DNA of 64,000 nt from Bugulina stolonifera. Taxonomy: Eukaryota; Bryozoa; Gymnolaemata; Cheilostomatida; Bugulidae. The stretch spans positions 15,879,700 to 15,943,699 of the forward strand of contig OW285191.1 of NCBI GenBank assembly GCA_935421135.1, read 5' to 3'. The notes beneath the pieces are model-generated. The model did not search any database and was not told where the DNA came from. It saw only the letters and a list, made by a program, of their open reading frames with translations. The number at the start of each line of letters is the position of its first letter. Position 1 is the stretch's first letter. Shown one piece after another: positions 53,140-64,000 of the stretch. The position numbers and the translations under genes were made by a program.

Positions 53140-56100
53140 ATGGACCCTGTGACTCTCGGGATTGGTGTTGCCGTGGCAGTAGGTATTGCTACTGTTGTAG
53201 CTATTGTTACTAAATTTGGATTCGGAGGTGAAAGTGAGTATGAGCAGCAGATAGCCAGACAGAAGGAAATTCTCTTTGATGAAACAAAGGCCAAGACGAC
53301 AGACAAGAAGAAAGTAAAGGCAGAAAAAAAGAAGAAAAGTAAATATGTGCCGATAATGCTTGTATATATTGTGCATGAATCTATCACAGTGTTACAGGAT
53401 AATTACCCTCTATCAGTCTCTTCAATTTCCTTGACTACGGACAAGTTTTATGTGCAGGTAATCATAAATATACCTATCTATACAGGTACTACGGTCAAAG
53501 TGAAAGGTGATGGAGGCGAGTATGGTAGCGGCTCTGAGATTGATGTCGAGGTGGATAGTAGCAAGGAGGAAGTGGATAGTGCATCAGATGCACTCGCCCA
53601 TCCCCATATTGAATATGACCCTGACCCTGTCATCATTGACACTGCTCCCCAGGTCTCCAAAACCACCAAGAAGAATCGGGTGAGTTCAGAGTTGAGGATA
53701 CTATAATATATTGATTTTCTAGATGGCTGTCAATGGCAAATTCTTGGCAATGATTTTCAGTTCATTTTTAGATAGGCCTACTGGTACATATCTATGATTT
53801 TAATGTTATCATCAACGTATACATGCAGTTGGAGGCTTTTCAGATCTCGATTATGCAGACATCCAACTATCTCTTCACCTGTTTAATCTGACTATGTACG
53901 TTCAAAGGAAACTCTAGATGTGTACATGCACATCAAATTATTGACGTAAAGGCCATGAAGAAATATTTCCCTAATCATTTTAACTAATTGCAAATTAATT
54001 ATTATTCTATGCATAATAATTGCATTCATGAACCTGGTATATTTTACATTGATAATCTATCCTATAGTGAGATGTTATTAAATCAGACCCAGTTGATTAA
54101 TCTTACGGCAGAAACGCTTCCAGTTGCTGCTGGGTGGGGCAGGCTGGTTCATAGTTGCATATTCAGGGGTAGGAAATTGCAAATTATAAAAGGAATCACT
54201 GAATCCTCTCTGATGCATGGGTAGACAAATCTGCAGTTTGTTTTTTATCATCAAATTCTTTCGTGACAGGCTCGGCGATCACGATGGCGTAAGATGACCA
54301 AAATGGGAGGGCCCTCTCTAGAGGTTCCCCAACCAACCCGTGCTCTAGTCAAGGTCTTTCCATCTCTCTTTATGTTTATCTGTTGAGTTGAAATGTTATG
54401 TCATTGTCAATTCTAGCCTCTTAGTTCTCTTCTGCTCCATTACTTAGTAGTCATTGTAATGAACTGAATTCCTCTGCTTAACGTCATTGTCCTCAACACT
54501 GCCTGTAAGATTATCTTATAAATCGTGCTATACCATTGCTGTTGTTATTAAGTATCCTTTACAATAACCACCTACTCATCCTGACGTCACTACTTAGGGC
54601 TTAACTCTCGACATTGCAACTCATCCAGCCTTGCTCACTACTCGTTGGTCTCTTATTGAGAAGCTACCAAATATGGTATTATATTGCTCAATTTTGTACA
54701 GCTTGAACAGGGAAGTATGATTTCACTTGTTATACAGAAGACTGCCCCGAACAAGTCAATCCTTGTGAATCGAGACGAGACTCCATTGGTTCGAGGTGAA
54801 GACGCTGTCATTGCCGAGACTGTTTACCCTGAAACCTCTGCCCCCAAGGATGATCTAGAATTGAAGCACAAGCCAAAAAAGGTATGCAACCTGTTTACAT
54901 TCTATTCAGTGGTGTACGGGTAATGAGAACGCTAATCAGCAATATGCAATTGTCAGGAATTTATCGTGCATAATAACATATACTGTGTGATAATGAATCT
55001 CACTTGCATAAAATATCCTCGGGGAAATATCAGTTTATAATATAGCCTGCTAACGGGGCTGTTCTTATATATTCACTGTTGCTGTTCTGCCGTGCGTCAC
55101 AATAACGTGCTTGTTGTAAAGGTCAAGGCTATGCTGATGTCGTTTATAAAGCTGTAGTCTTATTAGATATGGGTTGCATGTAGGATGGCAATAAGCTACT
55201 GTATATAGACTCTGTGCTATTCTACTTCAAAAACACTGACATGTATATAATGTATAATATTATAGGCTACATATACTAGATGTCAACCATGTCTATGTGA
55301 ATGTGGAATGCTAATTATTGATATAAATTATTAACTGCTAGTAGCATTGCCATGTGTGTCTTGGCTGAATGTAGTACTTGCATATATTATTGATGATCAC
55401 CTGGTGTAATCCACCCAACCAGTTGTTATCCAGACCTACTCTTTGACACCAAATTCCCATAAATTGCAATCCCCATAAATTTGAATTTAATAAATATTTC
55501 TGAAAACTTACGTTGCCCTGTAGCTTCTAGGGAGTTGGAATATTGTACTTCCCCAAATCGTCAAGTTCTATACCAGTACAGTATTATTCTTTGGAATCCG
55601 GTCTGGCTCATGTGTGCAATATAATATCTACTTTCGTATGTGTATATACAAACAGGTTGCATAGTCTACACTCTACACATTTTGCAATATCAGTATAAAT
55701 CATATTTATTCAGTCTGGAAAGAAAGACAAGAGCAAGCAGACCCAAGCCCCAGTACAAGAGACCGCACCCGTGGTAGATGAGGTTGTCGTACCTACTCAG
55801 GTGAAATCCCAGGCCTCAGCTCCAACACCAGAGGTAAGAGTTAGGGGAGACAACTACTTAATATTATCTACTACAATGGTTCATCTCTCACCAAATATAC
55901 AGACAAATACTATTCCATTAGACATAATGGGGGGGGGGGGGGGCATCCTTCCACATGTCAGTCATGTTGTATGAAGTGTAGTGTCTAGAACCATACCTTG
56001 TAGTAAGGACTTTACCTAATCACTAGGTACAGTCAGATGTTGGCTGTTTTAGTGTAAGCTGTATATCAAAGAAATAGTCAAGTGAATTATGTAATGCATT

Positions 56101-59100
56101 TCCTCTTGGTGAGAAGTTGTGTAACATGCGATAGCAACCATTAGGTGCCTTATAATATGTAACTTACTGGGGGTGATAACAGTTGCACAGTGTATAACTA
56201 CACGTAATGCATACTCAAGACTTATCTCTTAGCTAGTTACTATACCTTGGTAATGCTGTAGTAGCCCGGTACTGATAAAGTGAAAGTTGACTAACAGGCT
56301 CTTTGTTGAACGTTGGCGTGTGCATGTCATGCTCCCTATTACTGCTTAGCTGTGCCTCATGCTCCCTCTCTCTTTGTCTGCAGGTGGTTAGAGAAGAGAT
56401 GGTAGCCACCTCCAGTGCCCCTACTCACTCCGCCCCTGCACCAACTAGGAAGAATAAGGTGAAGGCTGGCAGTGTAGTTGTGTCGAATAAGACAGGAAGT
56501 GACCTCAGCAGTGTGATTGAGGTTGTACAGCAGGCACATTTCTCTAAGGACGAGCTGCAGACACTGGTGGACAGTATACTGGCCAGGCAGGAGTCCGAGG
56601 GCAGCTGGACCACCAAGGTAAATACAAGTATTGCTGACCCCCTCTGTCTAGGCCTTTAGTATATGACGTAGTGTACGATGTAGTCACCCTAGTCCACTAA
56701 TTGGTCATCTGTACGAGTCCACCCATTGTATATTTGTGAGTGAAAGGGCCCTGTAAACACCATGAATTATGTATGTGTACAGGTTGTGTTCTATTCTATT
56801 TATCATCTGATCTGTAGGACAAACAAAGTTGTGTTTTTCATGTTTGTTAATGTTAAACAGATGCTATGAAAGCTAGGCTAGGTCATGCTCTATGCTACTG
56901 AATAGGGGATAATGTTTATAGTTAGCTAGTGGTTGAGTTACATACATGTACAGTACATCACCTTCCTCTGCCCTACCTTCCCCCCCCCCCCCCCCCCCCC
57001 CCAACCAAACTGATCACCATAGTTAGTGATCCTGCTATGGTAGTTTTAACATGGCCATGTATACTTGGCTGAAAAACTGACATATTGACTATGCTAATCT
57101 CTGTTAGGTGCAGTAGTGGAGAAATTTGAGATAGCCTTAGTTCCTTGTTTGTGGTTGGGGTTTGGGGTAAGGGCGGTCAACCAGCAAACTATAGAGAAGA
57201 CAACTTCTCCTGCTTCATTTTTGGCGAAGAACAAAGGCTATCTCAAATTTCTCCACTTCTGCACCTAACTCGCTAATCTTCACTCAGCACAGTACAACAG
57301 TCCACATTCTTGCCCATCAAACTTTTCCATTCCTTTGTCCAGTATACAGAGATGACCTTAGATGGTTATTATTTTATCATTTATGGTTTTTTGTAAGAAA
57401 ATATCATCAAGTAGCCAATTAAACTGGTGTTTATGGATTTTACTTGGTTATTATCAGTTTATGAAATTGGATTGAAGTTGATCTGGTCTAATCCAGCTCA
57501 CAGTCTCAATTTTGTAAGATTTAATCTTATTTCACATCCTGAGATATTGTTGGTTTATTAATATACAATTGTACATGGTTGGGATAATAATAAATAATGC
57601 TGTTTGTCTCTAATAGAGTGCTAGACCAGATCCTGTAGCAGTTCTACGCAAGCAGTTGGAGGAGACTCAGAACGCCCTCACCGGAGAGCAGAGTAATGTG
57701 GCTTCAGCTCAGGCTAAGATCAAGGAGGTCACTGCTAAGTGGACAGCAGCAGAGAAGATGAGCACAGGCTATACAGCCCAGATGCAGGATATGCAGGTAA
57801 AGAGTTGGTATAGTATGTTGGATAGGACTGCCATGATATGAGATATAAGAATATACATCTTATAGGCCTACAATGTAGAATTTGGTAGTACATTGTGCTA
57901 GACTAGATGATCAATATTCAAATGTATGCTACAGTTTGTCATTTCACTGATAATGAGCTATACTATGTTTTGTAATCATGGTAATAACTATATTTATGTC
58001 TTGTTTATGCTGGCACTCAATAATAGATAACTAATATTTATACATGTATGATTGTAAGATACTATTTATACTAAGTATGGATTAGACAGACTAAACAGTA
58101 GTGAATAGTCTATAAGCTGTCACGTGATCATCAGCTTTATTATAGACTGTTGATGAGTGACTAATGTTATACTGAACTGAAAGTGTCATTGATTTCACAT
58201 GGCATAACTATAACTGCAGTAGTTTTTACACAGTGTGTGCTAGGAGCTACTGTTGTGTGCAGGTGCCACGTATGTATAGCTTGGGGTCCCCAGGCTTCCC
58301 TCTTAATAGGCAATAAATTATTCATATCACAAAGCAAAACTGGCTAGATATAAAATAGTATATTTATAGCGTTGTTGCAGTAAGTTGTGTTGGAGGTAAA
58401 TATAGACCAGCTCTGCTGGTATACCATTACCCACTGCTATCACCAATGGGTATATTTAGCTAGGTGGGAGCATAGGCCTACACTATAAGATATATTTAGC
58501 TGGGTGGTTGCATAGGCCTACACTATAAGATATATTGTAGCTATGTGGGAGCATAGGCCTACACTATAAGATATATTGTAGCTGGGTGGTTGCATAGGCC
58601 TACACTATAAGGTATATTGTAGAAACTGAACCAAAAACTGAAAGCCGAGGTGCAGAGTGTGAAGGATGGAGGTTACCAGGACAGGCAGAAGGTTGAGCAG
58701 CAGAAGGAGATCATAAACCAGCTGAGCGAGGTGAGTAGCAACAATGTTTCTCTCACTAATATATTATAACTGTGAGTAGTGCTTGAACTGGTCAATACAG
58801 TAGTGGACACATCCATGCTATATCTACATCATACAACTTTAGTTTATCCTGTGGCTTCTGATTTGACTGAATGGGTTGAAAGATCACCTCACAATTATAT
58901 GCTTCACTACTGCAGCTAACTTTTAACTAGATTGTATCAATCAGTCATGTACACATGGTATTGATTTTCCCTTGATAACATCATATTGTTGCAGATCATT
59001 GCACTTTATACTCAGCAATACTCTCGTATTGTTTGCTTTAACTTCTCAACACAATAATTAGAAAACACAACCTGTTTACACTGCTACCAGTTTTGCTACT

Positions 59101-62100
59101 CAAGGTAGAAATTGGTGGAATCTATTCCAAGAATTTTCTCTATGTGTACATACCAGGATGTGTTGTACATATACATGTACATACAGTATATAGTGTATTA
59201 TCATGTTTTACTGTTCATAGGAGAACCAAAGACTGAAGCAGTCAGTAGCCAATACAGATGAGGTAACAGACATGCAGAACCAGTTGAGGACCCTGAAGGC
59301 GGAGAAACAAACATGGGGCACCCAGTCAGCAGAAACGGCAAAAGATCTTGCTGACGTTAAACATCAATTAGCTAGGTATATATATGTGGTATAACAATAT
59401 TGGTCATTAGATATCATTTCACAAGGTGTACAATATTGTGAATGTTTTGCTGTTTTTAACTTTTGAGACCCTATTGATGCAGCCCAGGGTTAGCTCTCAG
59501 AGCGCATACTCTAGCAATATTGCATGCACTGTACACGAGGTTACAAGATAGTGGAGTGGTTAACTTGCTGATCTGTAGACCTTTAGGGTCACAGGTTCAA
59601 CTCTTACACACTGGTGTCATGGAAGGTGAGCTCTTCCACTCAGAGACCAGCTCCTGTCGCTTATTATAAACTTGTGCTTCTGAGTTCTTAGATAGTCAAA
59701 ATGCAAGACAGTAGCAAAAACAACAAAGTATTTGATCGTTCTAAAAATTCCGAGGTCAATATTGCAAAGGATTTATTATGTGATCCATGTGCGTATGTTC
59801 CTCAGGCTACAGGAAAGTCTGAAGGCTATGGAGGGAGAGAAGGCCGATTTTAAGAAGAGATGTGATGACTTGGGACAGAAGTTGGCACAGGCAGAGACAC
59901 TGGCAATGGAGGCACAGAACAGAGCCAAAGAGAGTGAAAAAAATAACAAGAACCTGCAAGATCACATCAGATCTCAGCAGAAGGACAAAGAAACCGAGAT
60001 CCAGGTGAGTTGTGCTGGCAGTTGATGAGCTGTCCTGACAGTTGACATCCTATGAACAGTGTTTGTATTTGGCATTCTATGAACAGTGGTGATAATTGAT
60101 ATTCCACCAGTGTGACGTGGCACTAGCTACTCTACATATATACATATATATGACTAGACATGTTAGTGCTGGTAGCCTATAATTATGTAGATTAATACAG
60201 TGCCTTGAGTCACCTTGCCGTAATGATAATGGTATACTGTGGACCTATAACTTTGCAACACTAACACTATATTACTGTTTGCAGGCACTCAAAGATGAGC
60301 TAGCTATGGCTAAAGAGTCACAAATACCTGCCACAAATGGTAACCATTCCAATGGAGATGCAAACGGACTTCCAGATAATGCTGAACTGTGAGCTGCCCT
60401 TCAACATTTTATTTTTATTTATGACATATTACACTGTGTATATATTATAGCGCACCCCCCCCCCCTTTTTTTTTCTATGCATACGTCATGCATATGTTTA
60501 TTAACACGGTGTTCTTACAGATGCAAGATGACCTTTTGTGTTTGCTTGTCTCACAGTATTTACTATATAAGTTTAGACTTCAGTGCAGTCATTGAATATA
60601 AAAGGTCCACAGGAATATTACTTAGCATGTATTTTACTAGCTGTTATGATGGTCTATGTTTAGGGAAAGTAAGATTGCAAGCTTGGAGCAGAGTCTTCAG
60701 GACAAGGAATCCGAGCTAGCCAATGTGAATAAGCAGCTAGCTGTAGCTCGCACCTCACAGACAGAGCTGTCTACACTAAAGCAACAGTCAGCTGATGAAG
60801 TGAGTCAGCGTCAGCAAGCAGAGGCTAAGCTGGCCAAACTACAAACACAGATACAGACCCTGAAGGAGAAGAATGATGTGAGTTGGTAGTCCATATATTT
60901 AACTAATGAGTGACACGTGTGTGGGTGTGGTCTATGTTACTCTTTACTGCCCTCGTGTGTCTTAATCGTACCCACCCAAACCTAACTCTCTCTCTATCTC
61001 TATAAATATAACATATAAATGAATGCTTACTAGTTTTAGTTCAGCTAGTATTCTCATAGTCTAGGTTATAGTAACTATTGCTATTCGTTCATCTCTCATT
61101 CTGATGATGCCTTACTTTGAATTAGCAGTATCTCATGTTACAATTGATTACATAATAATATACAGTTTCATTGTTGGAAAGTCTGAAGTTCTCTATGCAT
61201 ATTATCCTACTTTGCTTTTAAGTAATGGTAATATTTATGTTGATAGTCAATGCATACCATTCGAAATCCTGATTTTCAAAGACGTTTTATTCTTTATAGA
61301 AAAATATTGACTGCTAAAATACACGTATATAGTGTTCTCGCTACTCAACTGTTTGGGTAATGCCGACAGGTATATATAGTGTGTATAGCGTCTTGTTGAA
61401 CGTAACAGGAATTGAGACGTAAGAATTGGGGCCTTGTTGAGTCGCTGGATAAGGTAGAGACTACATCCTTGATGAAGGGCGCCTCCGAGAAGGACATTGA
61501 AGAGAAAGTGTGCACCATAAATTTACTCAAGGACAACAACTCCAAACTACAGTCTGAGAACAATGTACGCATGTACTAGCATGTAATAGACGCTCTGCTC
61601 TCTCTTGTCTTCTTGTTTCCATTGCCCGCCTGTTCATCCTAATGCGTGTGGTGTCTATATTTTAAATCTGGTTAGCTTGCAGTTATCTAGATATTGTATG
61701 CTGGTAGTTACTGTTTGCCTCCACAACTTGAATGTTTCCTATTGCAATGTGCTTTTCACTGGTTGTGCATTGCATTAGTTTTGCATGGCTGCTTGAGCTG
61801 GCTCCGTTGCTTATTGCTTCTGGGTTGTTTATGCTTTTCCATTGGTTTATAAACTACACTATTGTAACACTTTTTAGTGCATTGTCTTGTTTGGGACCTT
61901 TACTCATGCACCTGTGTTTTATCAATACTGTATGCATGCTTGTAGGGTATTATTTTGTTATTAGACTTCTGAGGTGCCGACATCTCAGGTTTTCATTCGC
62001 TACCAAATCCTATCATTGGTCTGTCTACTACTGGTAGCCAATAGAATGCCTTGTACATGTTATCCACCACTATGTTGTACACTTGTAGGAGCTGCAGGAA

Positions 62101-63703
62101 CGATGTGCTCAAATGTCTTCTCTCACAGATGAAGTGACACAACTTAAAAAGCAAGTGAATATTGCCAAAGCTAGTTTAGACGCCAGAGGTACTACCATCT
62201 CTCAGCTGGAAGAATCACTGCAAGCTGAAAGACAGAAAGTCTCGGTAAGCCTTTGCTACAACATTAAAACCCTCCTCCTTAAGCCATTTTTAACTTTCCA
62301 TTTGTAAGTGAGTCGGTGCATAAGGAATTTGTATTTGTGAACCGTCAATCCTTCAACGACTGTCTTCCCGCCAACATGTTCTGGTCCTGAGATGATTTTT
62401 AGACTTTATCTAGTCAGATGCACCATGAAGAACTGCACACCCTCTCCTTCCTAATAGACTACTTGTCAGGACGCTTTGTAGTATTTCTGACTGCCTGAAC
62501 TATATGTATCCATAATCATGTCTGTAATTTTGGCATGCCATTTTCTCAAATTCTGATTTTTTTTTTTTAATATAGTTTCTACTCTGTGTTGTGTGACTAA
62601 CCTAATCCATTCCCATAGCAACGCCTCCCATTCCTTCTGATTTCATTTCCTTTTATTGTCCCTGTAGCTTATTGCTGTGTATCACTGTACTTAGGCCACC
62701 GAGTCAGAGTGCAGGGATATTCTTGAGAAGGAATTCAGTCGCACTGTGCAAACAATGTCTAATGAGCATGGTCAGTTGGTTGACTCTCTCCGCTCTGATA
62801 TACAAGATAAACAGAGTGCTGTCGTAGCACTTGAAAAATCACTCCATGAAAAGGAAGCTGTGATTGGACAGCTCACAGAATGTGTATGTAATCTGTTAGG
62901 TTACCTGTGAGAGCTATCTGCGTTGGAATGGCGTGCTCTATACTTGCAATGAACTTCTGTTCTCTCATTCCTTCTGACCATGCTTGGCTTCTACCAGCTT
63001 TCTCCAACATACTTTTGACATGATTGTGTTAGTAAAGTCATGTGCTGCCATTTCAGTAGTTGTAGTTTTCCCAGTAGTCATAGTTTTATGGGTTTGAAGT
63101 ACTGCCAGATGAGAGTTGTCTTCTCTTTGTGTTCTGTGATATGAACTGACAACTCCAACTTTACCGTGCTTCATGGGTATACTAATATTGTTGCATGTAT
63201 ACTGAACCACGTGATACAATTAGCTGTATGAGAGACATGGATCTGTTTATCTACATGTATTTACTCTCAACACAATCTGGTCATCTTTCTTCTGGCATTA
63301 GGTTATAGTCCTTGACCTATCCATTGATCATTGCTCTATCTACTACATCTCAATGTCTGTGCTTATATCAGCTTTCTCAATTCATTCCGGCAGCATCAGC
63401 CTCTTACGACTTTAATACTAACCCAGTTTACTCCGCTCAGCTTATAATCCGTTCATTAAACGCATGACACTCTCAATAGAAAATAACCTGGTCTACATTT
63501 TATTTACTCTTAGTAAGTGTAACAGCATGCCTAGTTACTAACACTCCAAGTGGAATATTACCTAACAAAAGGAGACAACTACTCATAGTTTAGTTAATAA
63601 TTCCTGATTGTAGAAAAATGCTGGAAGTGCAAATGTAGATAAACTTAAAGAACAAATATCAAATTTAAACAAAGAGATAGAAACACTGCGTTCGTCTAAC
63701 CAA
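53140..63703 (+). CDS. RRBP1: RRBP1 (p180)/kinectin-like ER membrane coiled-coil protein, N-terminal 842 codons
   Basis: Sixteen exons in view: 53140-53338, 53486-53679, 54270-54353, 54738-54881, 55714-55833, 56384-56617, 57617-57796, 58623-58730, 59221-59375, 59806-60004, 60285-60388, 60664-60877, 61409-61564, 62089-62244, 62695-62883, 63614-63703; it continues past the window. Family members are ER-anchored and act in ribosome or microtubule binding on rough ER. The start (gcaccATGG) is followed by one membrane helix (VTLGIGVAVAVGIATVVAIV), then SEYEQQIARQKEILFDE and a Lys-rich stretch, an acidic region, a low-complexity Pro/Lys linker, HFSKDELQTLVDSILARQE, PDPVAVLRKQLEETQ, and a long coiled coil with LRRKNWGLVESL, a family hallmark. 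Vertebrate p180's decapeptide repeats are absent. The donor after 54353 (gtcttt) is weak. RRBP1 against KTN1 cannot be settled. Confidence 0.88.
55929..55943 (+). repeat. Poly-G run (15 G)
   Basis: Uninterrupted G15 in intron 5 of the RRBP1-like gene. Confidence 0.85.
56980..57002 (+). repeat. Poly-C run (23 C)
   Basis: Uninterrupted C23 in intron 6 of the RRBP1-like gene, the longest homopolymer in the window. Confidence 0.85.
57101..57271. mobile_element. hAT-type MITE with 8-bp target duplication
   Basis: Terminal inverted repeats of about 36 bp start gttaggtgcagtagtggaga, with one mismatch between arms. The 8-bp direct repeat gctaatct flanks the element exactly (57093-57100 and 57272-57279), the duplication length of hAT transposons. 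171 bp, non-coding, in intron 6 of the RRBP1-like gene. Confidence 0.82.
58449..58622 (+). repeat. ~41-bp tandem repeat, 4 copies, ending in a splice acceptor
   Basis: The unit is agctgggtggttgcataggc followed by ctacactataagatatattgt, alternating between a ggtggttg and a gtgggagc form. The last copy ends tatattgtag directly at exon 8 (58623), so the repeat supplies the splice acceptor. An internal copy carries the same tatattgtag. Confidence 0.85.
59543..59660 (+). mobile_element. tRNA-derived SINE, copy 3
   Basis: Box-A-like gtggagtggttaac and box-B-like aggttcaactct. The tail (gtcatggaaggtgagctctt, cagctcct) is shared with the copy near 2101. It lies in intron 9 of the RRBP1-like gene, plus orientation. 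Ends approximate. Confidence 0.7.
60455..60474 (+). repeat. C11 followed by T9
   Basis: Pyrimidine homopolymers back to back in intron 11 of the RRBP1-like gene. Confidence 0.75.
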
Positions 63704-64000
63704 GTAAGTCTAATAACTTCTTAAATCTCTTTTCTTTTTGGTGTTGTATAAATTTAACAATGTCTTGAGAATAATGTTGAAGTTGGTGATAGAGTTTGCT
63801 CGGAAGTCGGCACTTTGTTCCGGAATGCTCTAAATTCTATTCTCTCTAATTCCCATTACTTACAACACTGTGTGATTACATCTAGTTATACTCGAATCAA
63901 AATCACTAGCACCGAGGCTTACGTTTTATAGTGTGCACTGTGCTTCGTCCTGATACTCTATATACATTCTATTATTAATACCATCCGTCACCATATTACT

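Overview
The window is animal nuclear DNA from an invertebrate. It is AT-rich and intron-rich, with GT-AG introns, AATAAA poly(A) signals, tRNA-derived SINEs, short inverted-repeat elements and degenerate LINE and Tc1 remnants. The proteins are metazoan: giant EGF-repeat proteins, a ceramide synthase, cornichon, proteasome Rpt2, WDR74 and a p180/kinectin-type ER protein. Genes are close together, often head-to-head or tail-to-tail. I cannot name the species. A sponge or another early-branching or marine invertebrate fits, but this is a guess. All exon models below were built by hand from splice signals, reading phase and family knowledge.

Layout. 1-1471: 3' end of an EGF-repeat gene (+). 2645-24548: a 28-exon gene (+) for a secreted protein of about 3,776 residues made almost entirely of EGF repeats; one exon (15685-22054) alone codes for about 58 of them. 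25758-32819: ceramide synthase (-). 34406-37729: unrecognised basic Ser/Arg-rich protein (-). 38389-39344: unrecognised 227-residue protein (+). 40871-43095: cornichon (-). 43259-47541: 26S proteasome ATPase Rpt2/PSMC1 (+). 47757-52007: WDR74/Nsa1 (-). 53140-63703: N-terminal part of an RRBP1/kinectin-like protein (+), which runs off the right edge.

The left 25 kb is a tandem EGF locus: the first gene is a close copy of exons 13-14 of the giant gene. The right 40 kb holds mostly housekeeping genes of the secretory pathway (ceramide synthase, cornichon, RRBP1-like), ribosome assembly (WDR74) and proteasome. They are arranged as divergent pairs (cornichon/PSMC1 with 163 bp between start codons; WDR74/RRBP1-like with 1.1 kb) and convergent pairs (PSMC1/WDR74 with 215 bp between stops and probably overlapping 3' ends). 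I see no operon or shared pathway.

Repeats are frequent in introns: tandem arrays with 46-, 23-, 23-, 33- and about 41-bp units, long G or C runs, three SINE copies, a palindromic Tc1-like element flanked by TA, several foldback elements and two LINE reverse-transcriptase tails. The most striking items are the giant intron-free EGF exon, an array with 14 exact AP-1-type sites in an intron, the inverted-dimer Tc1 remnant and an unusual Walker A residue in PSMC1.
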